From Actibacterium sp. XHP0104 (GTDB lineage: Bacteria; Pseudomonadota; Alphaproteobacteria; Rhodobacterales; Rhodobacteraceae), in NCBI RefSeq assembly GCF_025751515.1, contig NZ_JAOWLE010000001.1, positions 682,001 to 746,000 of the forward strand: DNA of 64,000 bases, written 5' to 3'. The notes beneath the pieces were generated by a model. It searched no databases. It saw only the letters and a program-made list of their open reading frames with translations, and was not told the origin of the DNA. Below, piece after piece: positions 17,668 through 26,668 of the stretch; within the stretch, counting starts at the first letter, position 1; each line of letters begins with the position of its first letter. Both the position numbers and the translations under genes were made by a program.

Positions 17668-18687
17668 GTGGACAAGTCGCCAAGCCAGGATCTGGAGCTG
17701 ACACCTGTAAGCGGGGCCAAGCGTCCGCGCCGGTTTGTCTTTGTGCTGCTTGACCGGTTCACGCTGCTCAGCTTTGCCTGCGCGATCGAGCCGCTGCGCC
17801 TGGCCAACCGGATGTCGGGGCAGAGGCTGTACACCTGGGTTCTGGCGGGCGAAGGCGGCGGCACGGTGAGCTGTTCGAACGGGGTCGAGTTCGGTCTGGA
17901 CATGGATCTGGATGAGCTGTCGCGCGATGACGTGGTGCTGGTTTGCGGCGGCGAGGATGTGCAGGCGGCGACCTCGAAACGGCTGATTTCATGGTTGCGG
18001 CGCGAGGCGCGGCGCGGGCTGGCGATGGGCGGGCTGTGCACGGCGTCTTACGTTCTGGCGCGCGCCGGGCTGCTGGATGGCAAGCGCGCCACGATCCACT
18101 GGGAAAACCAGGACGGGTTCGAAGAGGATTTCGACGAGATCAGCCTGACGCGCTCTGTCTTCGTGGTGGATGGCAACCGCATGTCGACCGCCGGCGGCAC
18201 CTCGTCGATTGACCTGATGCTGAAGCTGATCGCCGACGACTATGGCGAAGAGCTGGCCAATGTCGTGGCCGACCAGCTGATCTATTCCTCGATTCGCACC
18301 GACCGCGACAGCCAGCGCCTGTCGATCCCGACCCGGATCGGCGTGCGTCATTCGAAACTGGCGCAGGTCATCAAGATGATGGAAGCCAATATCGAGGAAC
18401 CGATCAGCCCGGCCCTGCTGGCGCAGGAGGTCGGCATGAGCACCCGTCAGCTGGAGCGCCTGTTCCGCCGCTATCTGAACCGCAGCCCCAAGCGCTATTA
18501 CATGGAATTGCGTCTGTCCAAGGCGCGCAATCTGCTGATGCAAACCGATATGAGCGTGATCAATGTGGCGCTGGCCTGCGGCTTTGCCTCGCCCTCGCAT
18601 TTCTCGAAATGCTACCGGGCGCAGTATGACACCACACCCTACCGCGAACGCGGCAGCCATGCTGGCGGCGCGCCCGGCGGCGAATGA
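17668..18687 (+). CDS. GlxA/AraC-family transcriptional regulator with DJ-1/PfpI-like domain
   Basis: A 339-residue regulator: N-terminal DJ-1/PfpI (glutamine-amidotransferase-like) sensor domain at about 20-190, with Cys124 in the nucleophile-elbow position ([12 protein letters not shown]), and a C-terminal AraC double helix-turn-helix at about 230-330 ([34 protein letters not shown]). The start is GTG at 17668, with GGGAGAGA about 7 bases before it. Members of this family control catabolism of amino acids and quaternary amines. The ABC transporter cluster begins 107 bases downstream on the same strand, suggesting, but not proving, that it is the target. Confidence 0.93.
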   Translation: MDKSPSQDLELTPVSGAKRPRRFVFVLLDRFTLLSFACAIEPLRLANRMSGQRLYTWVLAGEGGGTVSCSNGVEFGLDMDLDELSRDDVVLVCGGEDVQAATSKRLISWLRREARRGLAMGGLCTASYVLARAGLLDGKRATIHWENQDGFEEDFDEISLTRSVFVVDGNRMSTAGGTSSIDLMLKLIADDYGEELANVVADQLIYSSIRTDRDSQRLSIPTRIGVRHSKLAQVIKMMEANIEEPISPALLAQEVGMSTRQLERLFRRYLNRSPKRYYMELRLSKARNLLMQTDMSVINVALACGFASPSHFSKCYRAQYDTTPYRERGSHAGGAPGGE

Positions 18688-18794
18688 CGCTACGAAACAT
18701 GCGCATAACTGGGTATTTTGCTAGGCTTTTCTTTTAGGCCGACGCGCTTTAGGCTCTTGCATCGAACGTAAGTTCCAACATGGGAGTCACAACA

Positions 18795-19991
18795 ATGAAA
18801 AAACTGCTTCTGGCCACAGCGTTGACCGCCGTCGCCGCCTCTGGGGCCTATGCGGGATCGCATGGCAATGAGGTGAAGATCGGCATCGCGCTCGGCTTTA
18901 CCGGCCCGCTGGAATCGCTGGCCCCGCCGATGGCGGGTGGCGCTGAACTGGCGATGAAAGAGGCGTCGGACGCCGGCAATTTCCTGGGCGGCACGATGGT
19001 CACCCCGGTGCGCGGCGACTCGACCTGCGTTGACGCCTCGGTCGCGACCGCCGTTGTCGAACGTCTGATCACCTCGGACGGCGTCAAGGGCATCATGGGC
19101 GCGATGTGCTCGGGTGCGACCGGTGCCGCGCTGGCCAACGTGGCCGTGCCGAACGGCATGGTCATGATCTCGCCCTCGGCCACCTCGCCGGGCCTGTCGA
19201 CCGTGGAAGATAACGGCCTGTTCTTCCGCACCGCCCCGTCGGATGCCCGTCAGGGCGAAGTGATGACCAGCGTCATCATGGATCGCGGCATCAAGACCGT
19301 GGCCGTCACCTATACCAACAACGACTATGGCAAAGGCCTGGCCGACAGCTTTGTCGCCGCCTTTACCGCCGCGGGTGGCACTGTCACCGCCAACGTGCCG
19401 CATGAAGACGGCAAGGCCGACTATTCGGCCGAAGTCGCGACCCTGGCTTCGGCCGGTGGCGAGGCGCTGGTGGTTGCCGGTTACGTCGACCAGGGCGGTT
19501 CGGGCGTCATGCAGGGCGCGCTGGATACCGGTGCGTTTGATCTCTTCGTTCTGCCCGACGGCATGGTCGCCGATGTGCTGGAAGAGAAATTCGGCTCGGC
19601 CATCGACGGCTCGTTCGGCCAGTATCCGGCCTCGGTCGGCGAAGGCCGCACCCGCTATGTGGACCTTGCCACGGCCGCCGGCGTGAATGCCGGTTCGGTC
19701 TATTCGGGCGAGGCCTATGACGCCGCCGCGCTGATCCTGCTGGCCATGCAGGCCGCTGGCAGCGCCGAGCCGGGCGACTATGTCGGCAAGATCTTCGACG
19801 TGGCCAACGCGCCGGGTGAAAAGATCCTGCCCGGCGAACTGGGCAAAGCCTTCGAGATCCTCGCGGCCGGTGGCGACATCGACTATGAGGGCGCCTCGTC
19901 GGTCGAGCTGATCGGCCCCGGTGAAAGCGGTGGCTCGTTCCGCGAGATCATCATGGAAGGCGGCAAGGTGACCGAGGTCGGTTACCGCTGA
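18795..19991 (+). CDS. LIV-type ABC transporter substrate-binding protein
   Basis: Periplasmic binding protein of the branched-chain amino acid/amide type, 398 residues. Signal peptide about 1-20 (MKKLLLATALTAVAASGAYA), then the type I binding-protein fold (VKIGIALGFTGPLESLAPPMAGG opens it in two parts; YTNNDYGKGLADSF lies in the middle). The ATG at 18795 is chosen because GGGAG lies 8 bases upstream. First gene of a six-gene transport operon. The substrate cannot be read from sequence; LIV-type systems carry amino acids, urea, amides and others. Confidence 0.92.
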   Translation: MKKLLLATALTAVAASGAYAGSHGNEVKIGIALGFTGPLESLAPPMAGGAELAMKEASDAGNFLGGTMVTPVRGDSTCVDASVATAVVERLITSDGVKGIMGAMCSGATGAALANVAVPNGMVMISPSATSPGLSTVEDNGLFFRTAPSDARQGEVMTSVIMDRGIKTVAVTYTNNDYGKGLADSFVAAFTAAGGTVTANVPHEDGKADYSAEVATLASAGGEALVVAGYVDQGGSGVMQGALDTGAFDLFVLPDGMVADVLEEKFGSAIDGSFGQYPASVGEGRTRYVDLATAAGVNAGSVYSGEAYDAAALILLAMQAAGSAEPGDYVGKIFDVANAPGEKILPGELGKAFEILAAGGDIDYEGASSVELIGPGESGGSFREIIMEGGKVTEVGYR

Positions 19992-19997
19992 TTTTCA

Positions 19998-20026
19998 GGG
20001 CTGGCCCGGCGCGTTCGGGCCAGCCC
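19998..20026 (+). promoter_or_regulatory. Intercistronic hairpin after the binding-protein gene
   Basis: GGGCTGGCCCG (19998-20008) and CGGGCCAGCCC (20016-20026) form an 11-pair perfect stem with a 7-base loop, in the 80-base gap before the ATPase gene. There is no T tract after it, so it more likely protects the 3' end of the binding-protein mRNA than ends transcription. Confidence 0.6.
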
Positions 20027-20071
20027 AACACATAATGATAAGGGCCAAAGGCCCAGGGCAAGGGGGTGCGC

Positions 20072-20854
20072 ATGATCGTCGTAGAGGACGTTCACAAGCA
20101 TTTTGGCGGCTTTCATGCCGTCGATGGCGCCAATATTCGGATCGAACCGGGGTCTATCACCGGTTTGATTGGTCCGAACGGCGCTGGAAAAACCACTCTT
20201 TTCAACGTGATTGCCGGGGTTCTTAAACCCACGTCGGGCAAGGTGACGATGGATGGTGAAGACATCACCGGCCTGCCCCCGCATGAGCTGTTTCACAAGG
20301 GCCTGCTGCGCACCTTTCAGATTGCGCATGAATTCGGCTCGATGACCTGCCGCGAGAACCTGATGATGGTGCCGGGCGGGCAATCGGGCGAGACCCTGTG
20401 GAACACCTGGTTCGGGCGCAAGCGCATCGCCGATGAGGAGCGCGCCCTGCGTGCCAAGGCGGACGAGGTGCTGGAGTTTCTGACCATCAGCCACATCGCC
20501 GATCTGCGCGCGGGCGAGATCTCGGGCGGGCAGAAAAAGCTGCTGGAACTGGGGCGCACCATGATGGTGGACGCCAAGATCGTCTTTCTCGACGAGGTCG
20601 GCGCCGGGGTGAACCGCACCCTGCTTTACACCATCGCCGACGCGATCAAGCAGCTGAACCAGGAACGCGGCTATACCTTTGTCGTCATCGAACACGACAT
20701 GGATTTCATCGAAAAGATCTGCAACCCGGTCATCTGCATGGCCGAGGGCAAGGTTCTGGCCGAGGGCACGCTGGCCGAGATCAAGGCCAACGAGCACGTG
20801 ATCGAGGCCTATCTGGGCACCGGGCTCAAGAACAAGGACAAGGTGGGCGCATGA
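20072..20854 (+). CDS. LIV-type ABC transporter ATP-binding protein (LivG-like)
   Basis: ABC ATPase, 260 residues. Walker A GPNGAGKTT at 34-42, signature ISGGQKKLLELGRTMM, Walker B KIVFLDEVGAGV and switch His in VIEHDMDF. The Walker B context has Val instead of the usual Pro after the catalytic Glu, as in many LivG relatives. The ATG at 20072 is preferred to the in-frame GTG at 20066, which lies within the purine-rich AAGGGGG. It overlaps the next ATPase gene by 4 bases. Confidence 0.93.
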   Translation: MIVVEDVHKHFGGFHAVDGANIRIEPGSITGLIGPNGAGKTTLFNVIAGVLKPTSGKVTMDGEDITGLPPHELFHKGLLRTFQIAHEFGSMTCRENLMMVPGGQSGETLWNTWFGRKRIADEERALRAKADEVLEFLTISHIADLRAGEISGGQKKLLELGRTMMVDAKIVFLDEVGAGVNRTLLYTIADAIKQLNQERGYTFVVIEHDMDFIEKICNPVICMAEGKVLAEGTLAEIKANEHVIEAYLGTGLKNKDKVGA

Positions 20855-21675
20855 CCGGCAATCCCTATGGCGATCACGGCAACAAGGATGCCTCGATCAC
20901 GAAACCCGGCGGCAGTGCCTCCCTGGTTTCCTCGCCCGGCACCGGCCATGCCGAGCACACAAGCGATGCCTTCCTGATTGGCGACAACATGACCGGCGGT
21001 TATGGCAAATCTGGCCCCGATATCTTGCATGACTGCACCATCGCCGTGAACAAGGGCGAGATCGCGGTGATCGTCGGCCCCAACGGGGCGGGCAAGTCGA
21101 CCGCGATGAAGGCGACCTTTGGCATGCTGAACCTGCGCAAGGGCTCGGTTCGGCTGGATGGCGAAGACATCACCGACCTGTCGCCGCAGGACCGGGTGGT
21201 CAAGGGCATGGGGTTCGTGCCGCAGACCCACAATATTTTCACCTCGATGACGGTCGAGGAGAACCTCGAAATGGGCGCGTTCATCCGCACCGATGATTTC
21301 AAGGGCACCATGGCGCAGGTCTATGACCTGTTCCCGATCCTCAAGGAAAAGCGCAACCAGCCCGCCGGTGAACTCTCGGGCGGGCAGCGTCAGCAGGTGG
21401 CCGTGGGCCGCGCTCTGATGACCAAGCCCAAGGTTCTGTTGCTGGACGAGCCCACCGCCGGCGTGTCGCCGATCGTGATGGACGAGCTTTTTGACCGCAT
21501 CATCGAGGTCGCCCGCACCGGTATTTCCATCCTGATGGTCGAACAGAACGCCCGCCAGGCGTTGGAGATCGCCGACAAGGGCTATGTTCTGGTGCAGGGC
21601 GCCAATGCCCATACCGGCACCGGCAAGGGCCTTTTGGCCGACCCCGACGTCCGCAAATCGTTCCTGGGGGGCTAA
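20851..21675 (+). CDS. LIV-type ABC transporter ATP-binding protein (LivF-like) with N-terminal extension
   Basis: Second ABC ATPase, 274 residues: Walker A GPNGAGKST at 76-84, signature LSGGQRQQ, Walker B VLLLDEPTAGVSP. LivF proteins are usually about 235 residues; this one has roughly 45 extra N-terminal residues, polar and Gly/Ser/His-rich, before the nucleotide-binding fold begins. The 4-base overlap with the preceding gene (ATGA) supports the long start. The extension's role is unknown. Confidence 0.93.
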   Translation: MTGNPYGDHGNKDASITKPGGSASLVSSPGTGHAEHTSDAFLIGDNMTGGYGKSGPDILHDCTIAVNKGEIAVIVGPNGAGKSTAMKATFGMLNLRKGSVRLDGEDITDLSPQDRVVKGMGFVPQTHNIFTSMTVEENLEMGAFIRTDDFKGTMAQVYDLFPILKEKRNQPAGELSGGQRQQVAVGRALMTKPKVLLLDEPTAGVSPIVMDELFDRIIEVARTGISILMVEQNARQALEIADKGYVLVQGANAHTGTGKGLLADPDVRKSFLGG

Positions 21676-21678
21676 GGC

Positions 21679-22047
21679 ATGCGTATTTCTCTAAGCCTGA
21701 CCGCCCCGATTGCCTTGGCCGCCATGATGGCCGCGGCCCACGCGGTGCCCCTGCCCGATTGTCGGTTCGAATTGCAGTTCTCGCAGGCCGGTGCCTTTGA
21801 CGTCGACCTGGGCGCCCGACTGCTGGGGCCGGATCACAACGCCCGGTTCGCGGTCGAGGGCAGCGGCACCTACCCCGCGCGCATCACCAATTACGACTCC
21901 GGCGCGTTCGAGATCAGTTTCTCGACGGATGTGTCGAAAGAAGTGGTCACCGTCGGCCCCACGGGCGAGGCCCTGTGGCAGATCGACTTCACCAACGGTC
22001 AGATGATGGCCTATGCGGGTTACTGCGGCCCGAAAAAAGGAGGCTAG
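21679..22047 (+). CDS. Small exported protein of unknown function inside the transporter operon
   Basis: 122 residues with a signal peptide (about 1-22, ending AHAVP). The mature part is beta-rich with two Cys (in PDCRFEL and GYCGPKK) that could form a disulfide joining the ends. I do not recognise a family. It lies between the ATPase and permease genes with gaps of 3 and 5 bases, and its 3' end carries the ribosome binding site of the permease gene, so it is certainly part of the operon. A periplasmic accessory to the transporter is a guess from position. Confidence 0.75.
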   Translation: MRISLSLTAPIALAAMMAAAHAVPLPDCRFELQFSQAGAFDVDLGARLLGPDHNARFAVEGSGTYPARITNYDSGAFEISFSTDVSKEVVTVGPTGEALWQIDFTNGQMMAYAGYCGPKKGG

Positions 22048-22052
22048 GCGAG

Positions 22053-23063
22053 ATGGATTTCCTGAACGCAATCGTCGCGCTGACCAATTTCGTCATCGTT
22101 CCCGCAACCGCCTATGGCGCGCAGCTGGCGCTGGGGGCGCTGGGGGTGACGCTGATCTATGGCATCTTGCGGTTTTCCAACTTTGCCCATGGCGACACGA
22201 TGGCATTCGGCACCATGGCCACCATCCTGGTGACCTGGGCGCTGCAATCGGCCGGGGTGTCGCTGGGGCCGCTTCCCACGGCACTGCTGGCGCTGCCGAT
22301 CGGTATCGCTCTGACGGCGCTGTTGGTGATCGGCACCGATCGCGCGGTCTATCGGTTCTATCGACGGCAAAAGGCGGCGCCGGTGATCCTGGTGATCGTG
22401 TCGATCGGGGTGATGTTCATCATGAACGGCGTCGTGCGCCTGATCATCGGCCCGGATGAGCAACGGTTTCTCGATGGTGAACGCTTCATCATCTCGGCGC
22501 GCACCTTCAAGCAGATGACCGGCCTGGAAGAGGGCCTGGCCATTCGCACCACGCAGGGCCTGACGGTTGTGACGGCGGTGATCGTGGTGGCGGCGCTGTT
22601 CTGGTTCCTCAACCGCACGCGCACCGGCAAATCCATGCGCGCCTTTTCCGATAACGAGGATCTGGCCCTGCTGTCGGGCATCAACCCCGAGCGTGTTGTG
22701 GTGATCACCTGGATCATCGTGGCCGCGCTGGCCACTGTTGCGGGTGTTCTCTATGGGTTGGACAAGTCGTTCAAACCCTTCACCTACTTCCAGCTGCTGC
22801 TGCCGATCTTTGCCTCGGCCATCGTCGGCGGTTTGGGTAATCCGCTGGGCGCGATCGCGGGCGGGTTCGTCATCGCCTTTTCCGAGGTGACGGTGACCTA
22901 TGCCTGGAAAAAGGTGCTGGTCTATCTGTTGCCTGAAAACCTGGAACCCTCGGGCCTGGTGCAGCTGTTGAGCACCGATTACAAATTCGCGGTCTCCTTT
23001 GCCATTCTGGTGATCGTGCTGCTGTTCCGCCCGACGGGCCTGTTCAAGGGGAAATCGGTATGA
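22053..23063 (+). CDS. LIV-type ABC transporter permease (LivH-like)
   Basis: Inner-membrane permease of 336 residues with about eight hydrophobic helices, beginning MDFLNAIVALTNFVIVPAT. The family motif ALGVTLIYGILRFSNFAHGD is at about 28-47, and the late GGLGNPLGAIAGG loop contacts the ATPase. The ATG at 22053 has AAAGGAGG about 9 bases upstream. Overlaps the next permease gene by 4 bases. Confidence 0.95.
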   Translation: MDFLNAIVALTNFVIVPATAYGAQLALGALGVTLIYGILRFSNFAHGDTMAFGTMATILVTWALQSAGVSLGPLPTALLALPIGIALTALLVIGTDRAVYRFYRRQKAAPVILVIVSIGVMFIMNGVVRLIIGPDEQRFLDGERFIISARTFKQMTGLEEGLAIRTTQGLTVVTAVIVVAALFWFLNRTRTGKSMRAFSDNEDLALLSGINPERVVVITWIIVAALATVAGVLYGLDKSFKPFTYFQLLLPIFASAIVGGLGNPLGAIAGGFVIAFSEVTVTYAWKKVLVYLLPENLEPSGLVQLLSTDYKFAVSFAILVIVLLFRPTGLFKGKSV

Positions 23064-24358
23064 CCCGGCGTGACATGATGCTGTTTGCCGTGATGGCGGC
23101 GCTGATCCTGGGGGTCGGTTTCATCGACGGTTGGAACGCGGCGCTGACGATCCTGAACTTTGGCCTGATCTGGGCGGTGATGTCTTTGGGCGTCAACATC
23201 CAGTGGGGCTATGCGGGGCTCTTTAACGTCGGCATCGTGGGCTTTACCGCGCTTGGCGGTCTGGCGGTGGTGCTGACCTCGATGTCACCCGTGCCTGAGG
23301 CCTGGTCGGCGGGCGGGCCGCGGGTGATGCTGGGGCTGATCATGGGGGCGCTGGCGCTGCTGGGCGCGGTGCTGATCTGGACGCGGCTCAAGCGGTCAAA
23401 GATGCGCGGGCTGATCATGACCATCTGGCTGGTGGGCAGTTTCTTTGTCTACCGTGCGGTGTTCGACCCGGCCGTTCAGGCGATCGAGGCGATCAACCCG
23501 GCCTCGACCGGCTATCTTGGCGGGCTGGGCCTGCCGGTGCTGTTCGCCTGGGTCGTGGGCGGTATTCTTGCCGCGATTGCGGCCTGGATGATCGGCAAGA
23601 CGGCTTTGGGCCTGCGATCCGATTACCTGGCCATCGCCACGCTGGGCATCGGCGAGATCATCGTTGCGGTGATGAAGAACGAAGAGTGGATGACCCGCGG
23701 CGTCAAGAACGTCAACGGCCTGCCCCGCCCGGTGCCCTACGAGGTCGACCTGCAGCAATCAGAGGGCTTTGTCGGCATGGCCAATTCGGTCGGGCTTGAT
23801 CCGGTGACGGCCTCGACGCTGGCGATCAAGCTGGCCTACAGCGGTCTCTTCCTAGTGGTGTTGCTGGGCATCGTCTTGCTGTGCGAACTGGCGCTGAAGT
23901 CGCCCTGGGGCCGCCTGATGCGCGCCATTCGCGACAACGAGATCGCGGCCGAGGCCATGGGCAAGGATGTCACCCGGCGGCATTTGCAGATCTTCATTCT
24001 GGGCTCGGCCGTCTGCGGTATCGCGGGTGCGATGCTGACCACGCTGCACGGGCAGCTGACGCCGTCGTCCTACAACCCGCTGCACTATACGTTCCTGATC
24101 TGGGTGATGGTGATCGTCGGCGGGTCGGGCAACAACTGGGGCGCGGTTCTGGGCGGCCTTCTGATCGGGTTCCTGTGGCTTGAGTCCGAGCAGATCGGCG
24201 GCGCGGTCATGAGCGTGATCACCGCCGGCATGGCCGATGGATCGGCGATCAAGGTGCATCTGCTGGACAGCGTTGCGCATATGCGCCTGCTGATGCTGGG
24301 CGTGGTGCTGTTGCTGGTGCTGCGGTTCAGCCCGCGCGGGTTGATCCCCGAAAGATAG
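23060..24358 (+). CDS. LIV-type ABC transporter permease (LivM-like)
   Basis: Second permease, 432 residues with about ten hydrophobic segments. LivM-type signatures include WGYAGLFNVGIVGFTALG early, GLRSDYLAIATLGIGEI in the middle and AIRDNEIAAEAMGKDV, then VGGSGNNWGAVLGG. It is somewhat long for LivM because of extra segments between residues 75 and 165. Last gene of the operon, ending before a bidirectional terminator. Confidence 0.94.
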   Translation: MTRRDMMLFAVMAALILGVGFIDGWNAALTILNFGLIWAVMSLGVNIQWGYAGLFNVGIVGFTALGGLAVVLTSMSPVPEAWSAGGPRVMLGLIMGALALLGAVLIWTRLKRSKMRGLIMTIWLVGSFFVYRAVFDPAVQAIEAINPASTGYLGGLGLPVLFAWVVGGILAAIAAWMIGKTALGLRSDYLAIATLGIGEIIVAVMKNEEWMTRGVKNVNGLPRPVPYEVDLQQSEGFVGMANSVGLDPVTASTLAIKLAYSGLFLVVLLGIVLLCELALKSPWGRLMRAIRDNEIAAEAMGKDVTRRHLQIFILGSAVCGIAGAMLTTLHGQLTPSSYNPLHYTFLIWVMVIVGGSGNNWGAVLGGLLIGFLWLESEQIGGAVMSVITAGMADGSAIKVHLLDSVAHMRLLMLGVVLLLVLRFSPRGLIPER

Positions 24359-24380
24359 GCGCCACAGCCATAAGAAAAGC

Positions 24381-24419
24381 GAACGCCGAGGCAGCCCCCT
24401 GCCCCGGCGTTCCTGTTTT
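24381..24419. terminator. Bidirectional terminator between the transporter operon and the Hint/RTX gene
   Basis: GAACGCCGAGGCAG (24381-24394) and CTGCCCCGGCGTTC (24399-24412) pair over 14 positions with one A-C mismatch and a CCCC loop. T-rich tracts follow on both strands (CTGTTTT on plus; GCTTTTCTTA on minus), so it can serve both convergent genes. Confidence 0.85.
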
Positions 24420-24460
24420 GGGGGCCCGCGTCCGGGCCGCCCTTAGCATTCTTGAAGGGA

Positions 24461-26668
24461 TCAGAAGAAGCGCAGCAGCCGTGCCTCGTGCTTTTTCAGC
24501 GTCTTGCGGGCGGCGACGTAATCGTCCAGCCCGTCTTGCGATTTCAGCTCGGGGAAGAGCTCAAAAATCTCGTTGCGCTGCGAATTGCCCATGCCCTTGA
24601 GCGTGTAATCACCGGGCTGGAAGCTTTCGGTCCAGGCGCCATCGGCCAGAACGACCTCGTGCTGGTCGAACATGAAATGGATATAGGTCGCGCTGATCGG
24701 GGTGACCGTCTGTATACCCTTGTTGTTGATCAGGTGCTTGGCGGCGACCAGAACCTCGTGCTCTTCGAAATAAAGGGCGGTGCGGTCATTGGCGACCAGC
24801 ATGCGGTGGTTCGCGCTGACATACATGTCGCGGATCGGCAGGCCGTTGCCCAGCGCGCCGGCCTTGATCATGATCGGCTTGAGGTGCTCGGCCTTGGCCA
24901 GTTCGCGGCCGGTCAGCATGCGATTGCCGGCCCAGCGAATTTCCTGGATGCCGTTGTCGCGGGTGATGACCTTGTCACCGGGTTTCAGATCCTCGACCAG
25001 ACGGGCGCCGGTCGGGGTGGCGATGCGGGTGCCGGGGGTAAAACAGGGAATGACGTCCTCGATATTTTCAAAAGTTAATGTGCCGGTGGCCGTGCCGCCG
25101 TTGTCAAAAAATGTGACGTAGCCGTCGTATCCGTTCCCGTCGCTGTCGGGCCCGGTATAGGTGACGCTGAGGCTGCCGCCCGCGGGGGCGGAACCGGTCA
25201 GGTCAAGCGTGTCCCAGTCGTCGCCGGTCGAGCCGCCGAACACCTGGTCGCCGGCATTGCCACCCAGAAAGAGGTCGCGGTCGGCATCGCCGTAAAGCGT
25301 ATCCTGGCCGTGGCCGCCGGTGATGATGTCATTGCCGTCACCGCCGTGGATCTCATCATTGTCGAGCCCGCCATCCAGGACATCAGCGCCCGCGCCGCCA
25401 TAGATGATGTCGTTGTCATCCTGGCCATAGATCGTGTCATTGCCCTCGCCGCCATGGATGACGTCGCGGTTGTTGTCGGGGCGCAGGTCGATATCGTCGG
25501 GCAGGTTGACCGGGTTGGGCTGGCTGGGGTCGTGATCGCCATAGATGGTGTCATCGCCCGCGTCGCCGGTGATCTCGTCCTGGCCCTCGCCGCCGATGAT
25601 GAAATCATGGCCGTCGCCGCCCTCGATCACGTCATCGTCGAACCCGGCGTCGATCGTGTCGTTGCCGTCACCGCCTTCGATGTGATCTTCGTCGTCACCG
25701 GTAATGATCGTGTCATTGCCCGCGCCGCCATAAACCGCATCGCGGTCGTTATAGGGGTCGGCATCGGCGGGATAGAGGCCCGGATAGCCGCGATCGGGCA
25801 GCGGGCAAGCCGATGCAGGGGCCGAGGTGTCGATATAGTCATCGCCGCCTTCGCCATAGACCAGATCGTTGCCAACGCCGGTCAGGATCGTGTCGTTGCC
25901 GTCACCGGTTCCATCGCTGGCCGCGGCATAGGTGCTGTCGCCATAGACGATGTCGTCGCCGACACCGGTTTCAACATGATCCGCGCCCGAGCCGGCATAG
26001 ACCTCGTCGTCACCTGCGCCGGCCAGAATGGTGTCATCGCCACCCAGGGCGTCGACGATGTCGTCGTCACCCGCCTCGCCCGGCAAGATCGCGTCGCCAT
26101 TGTCGATCATGTCGCCTTCGGGGTCGCCGACATAGGCGATGTCGATCAGATCGTCGCCTTCGGTGCCGTCGACGATGCCGTCCAGCGCCGGAGCGGGCGT
26201 GGTGAATGCGATGTTGTCGATGGCGCCACTGCCGCAAAGGGTGACCTCCATCCGGGCGACGCCGGCGGTGTTGATGCAGACCGGCGCCTGGCCGTTGTTG
26301 CAGGTGGCGGGCAGCCAGATCTTGGAAATCAGCTGGTTGTTTTCATCGTAAAGTTTGACATAGCCGCCCTCTTCGGTGTCGAGCACGGTAAAGCCGCTGA
26401 CATAAGAGGGCTCGTCAAAGGTAAAGACCAGCGTGCCGCCCCAGGCGTTGTCGTCGGGGTCATTGCTGTCATTGTCTTCGGACAGGATCAGCACGTTGCC
26501 CAGGTTGCAGGTCGCCAGATCCCAGTCGCCGCCGGTGGGGTTGTTGGTGTCAAAGATCATCGGGAAATGGCACGAGGTCGAGCTGATCGTCACGCCCGAC
26601 GACGCATACTGGCCGCCGACAATGTCGCCGCTGCTCAGATCCTCGAAGTTCAGCAGAACGTCTGCCAT
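24461..26668 (-). CDS. Secreted RTX-repeat protein with C-terminal Hint domain
   Basis: 735 residues. Region 1-160 is a Cys-containing beta-rich domain (NFEDLSSGDIVGGQY opening). Region 165-480 is RTX nonapeptide repeats of the GGxGxDxhx type that bind calcium. Region 541-680 is a Hint_2 domain, starting Cys542 in PCFTPGTRIATPTG and containing SANHRML at 618-624. There is no N-terminal signal peptide, as expected for type I secretion. Hint domains derive from hedgehog/intein self-splicing folds; whether this one cuts itself is unknown. The ATG at 26668 is preferred to a TTG 63 bases upstream; GGGAGA stands 6 bases before it. No type I secretion genes are adjacent. Confidence 0.9.
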   Translation of the reverse strand: MADVLLNFEDLSSGDIVGGQYASSGVTISSTSCHFPMIFDTNNPTGGDWDLATCNLGNVLILSEDNDSNDPDDNAWGGTLVFTFDEPSYVSGFTVLDTEEGGYVKLYDENNQLISKIWLPATCNNGQAPVCINTAGVARMEVTLCGSGAIDNIAFTTPAPALDGIVDGTEGDDLIDIAYVGDPEGDMIDNGDAILPGEAGDDDIVDALGGDDTILAGAGDDEVYAGSGADHVETGVGDDIVYGDSTYAAASDGTGDGNDTILTGVGNDLVYGEGGDDYIDTSAPASACPLPDRGYPGLYPADADPYNDRDAVYGGAGNDTIITGDDEDHIEGGDGNDTIDAGFDDDVIEGGDGHDFIIGGEGQDEITGDAGDDTIYGDHDPSQPNPVNLPDDIDLRPDNNRDVIHGGEGNDTIYGQDDNDIIYGGAGADVLDGGLDNDEIHGGDGNDIITGGHGQDTLYGDADRDLFLGGNAGDQVFGGSTGDDWDTLDLTGSAPAGGSLSVTYTGPDSDGNGYDGYVTFFDNGGTATGTLTFENIEDVIPCFTPGTRIATPTGARLVEDLKPGDKVITRDNGIQEIRWAGNRMLTGRELAKAEHLKPIMIKAGALGNGLPIRDMYVSANHRMLVANDRTALYFEEHEVLVAAKHLINNKGIQTVTPISATYIHFMFDQHEVVLADGAWTESFQPGDYTLKGMGNSQRNEIFELFPELKSQDGLDDYVAARKTLKKHEARLLRFF
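25229..26176 (-). repeat. Coding repeats (RTX calcium-binding array)
   Basis: Tandem but degenerate 27-base units coding for GGDGNDTI-like nonapeptides, within residues 165-480 of the Hint/RTX protein. About 20 units can be recognised, interrupted by insertions such as a Pro-rich stretch near residue 385. Confidence 0.85.

Noticed and set aside
25229-26176. Regular repeats that could suggest a CRISPR array
   Set aside because: They are degenerate 27-base in-frame units coding for RTX nonapeptides, without conserved repeats or unique spacers.
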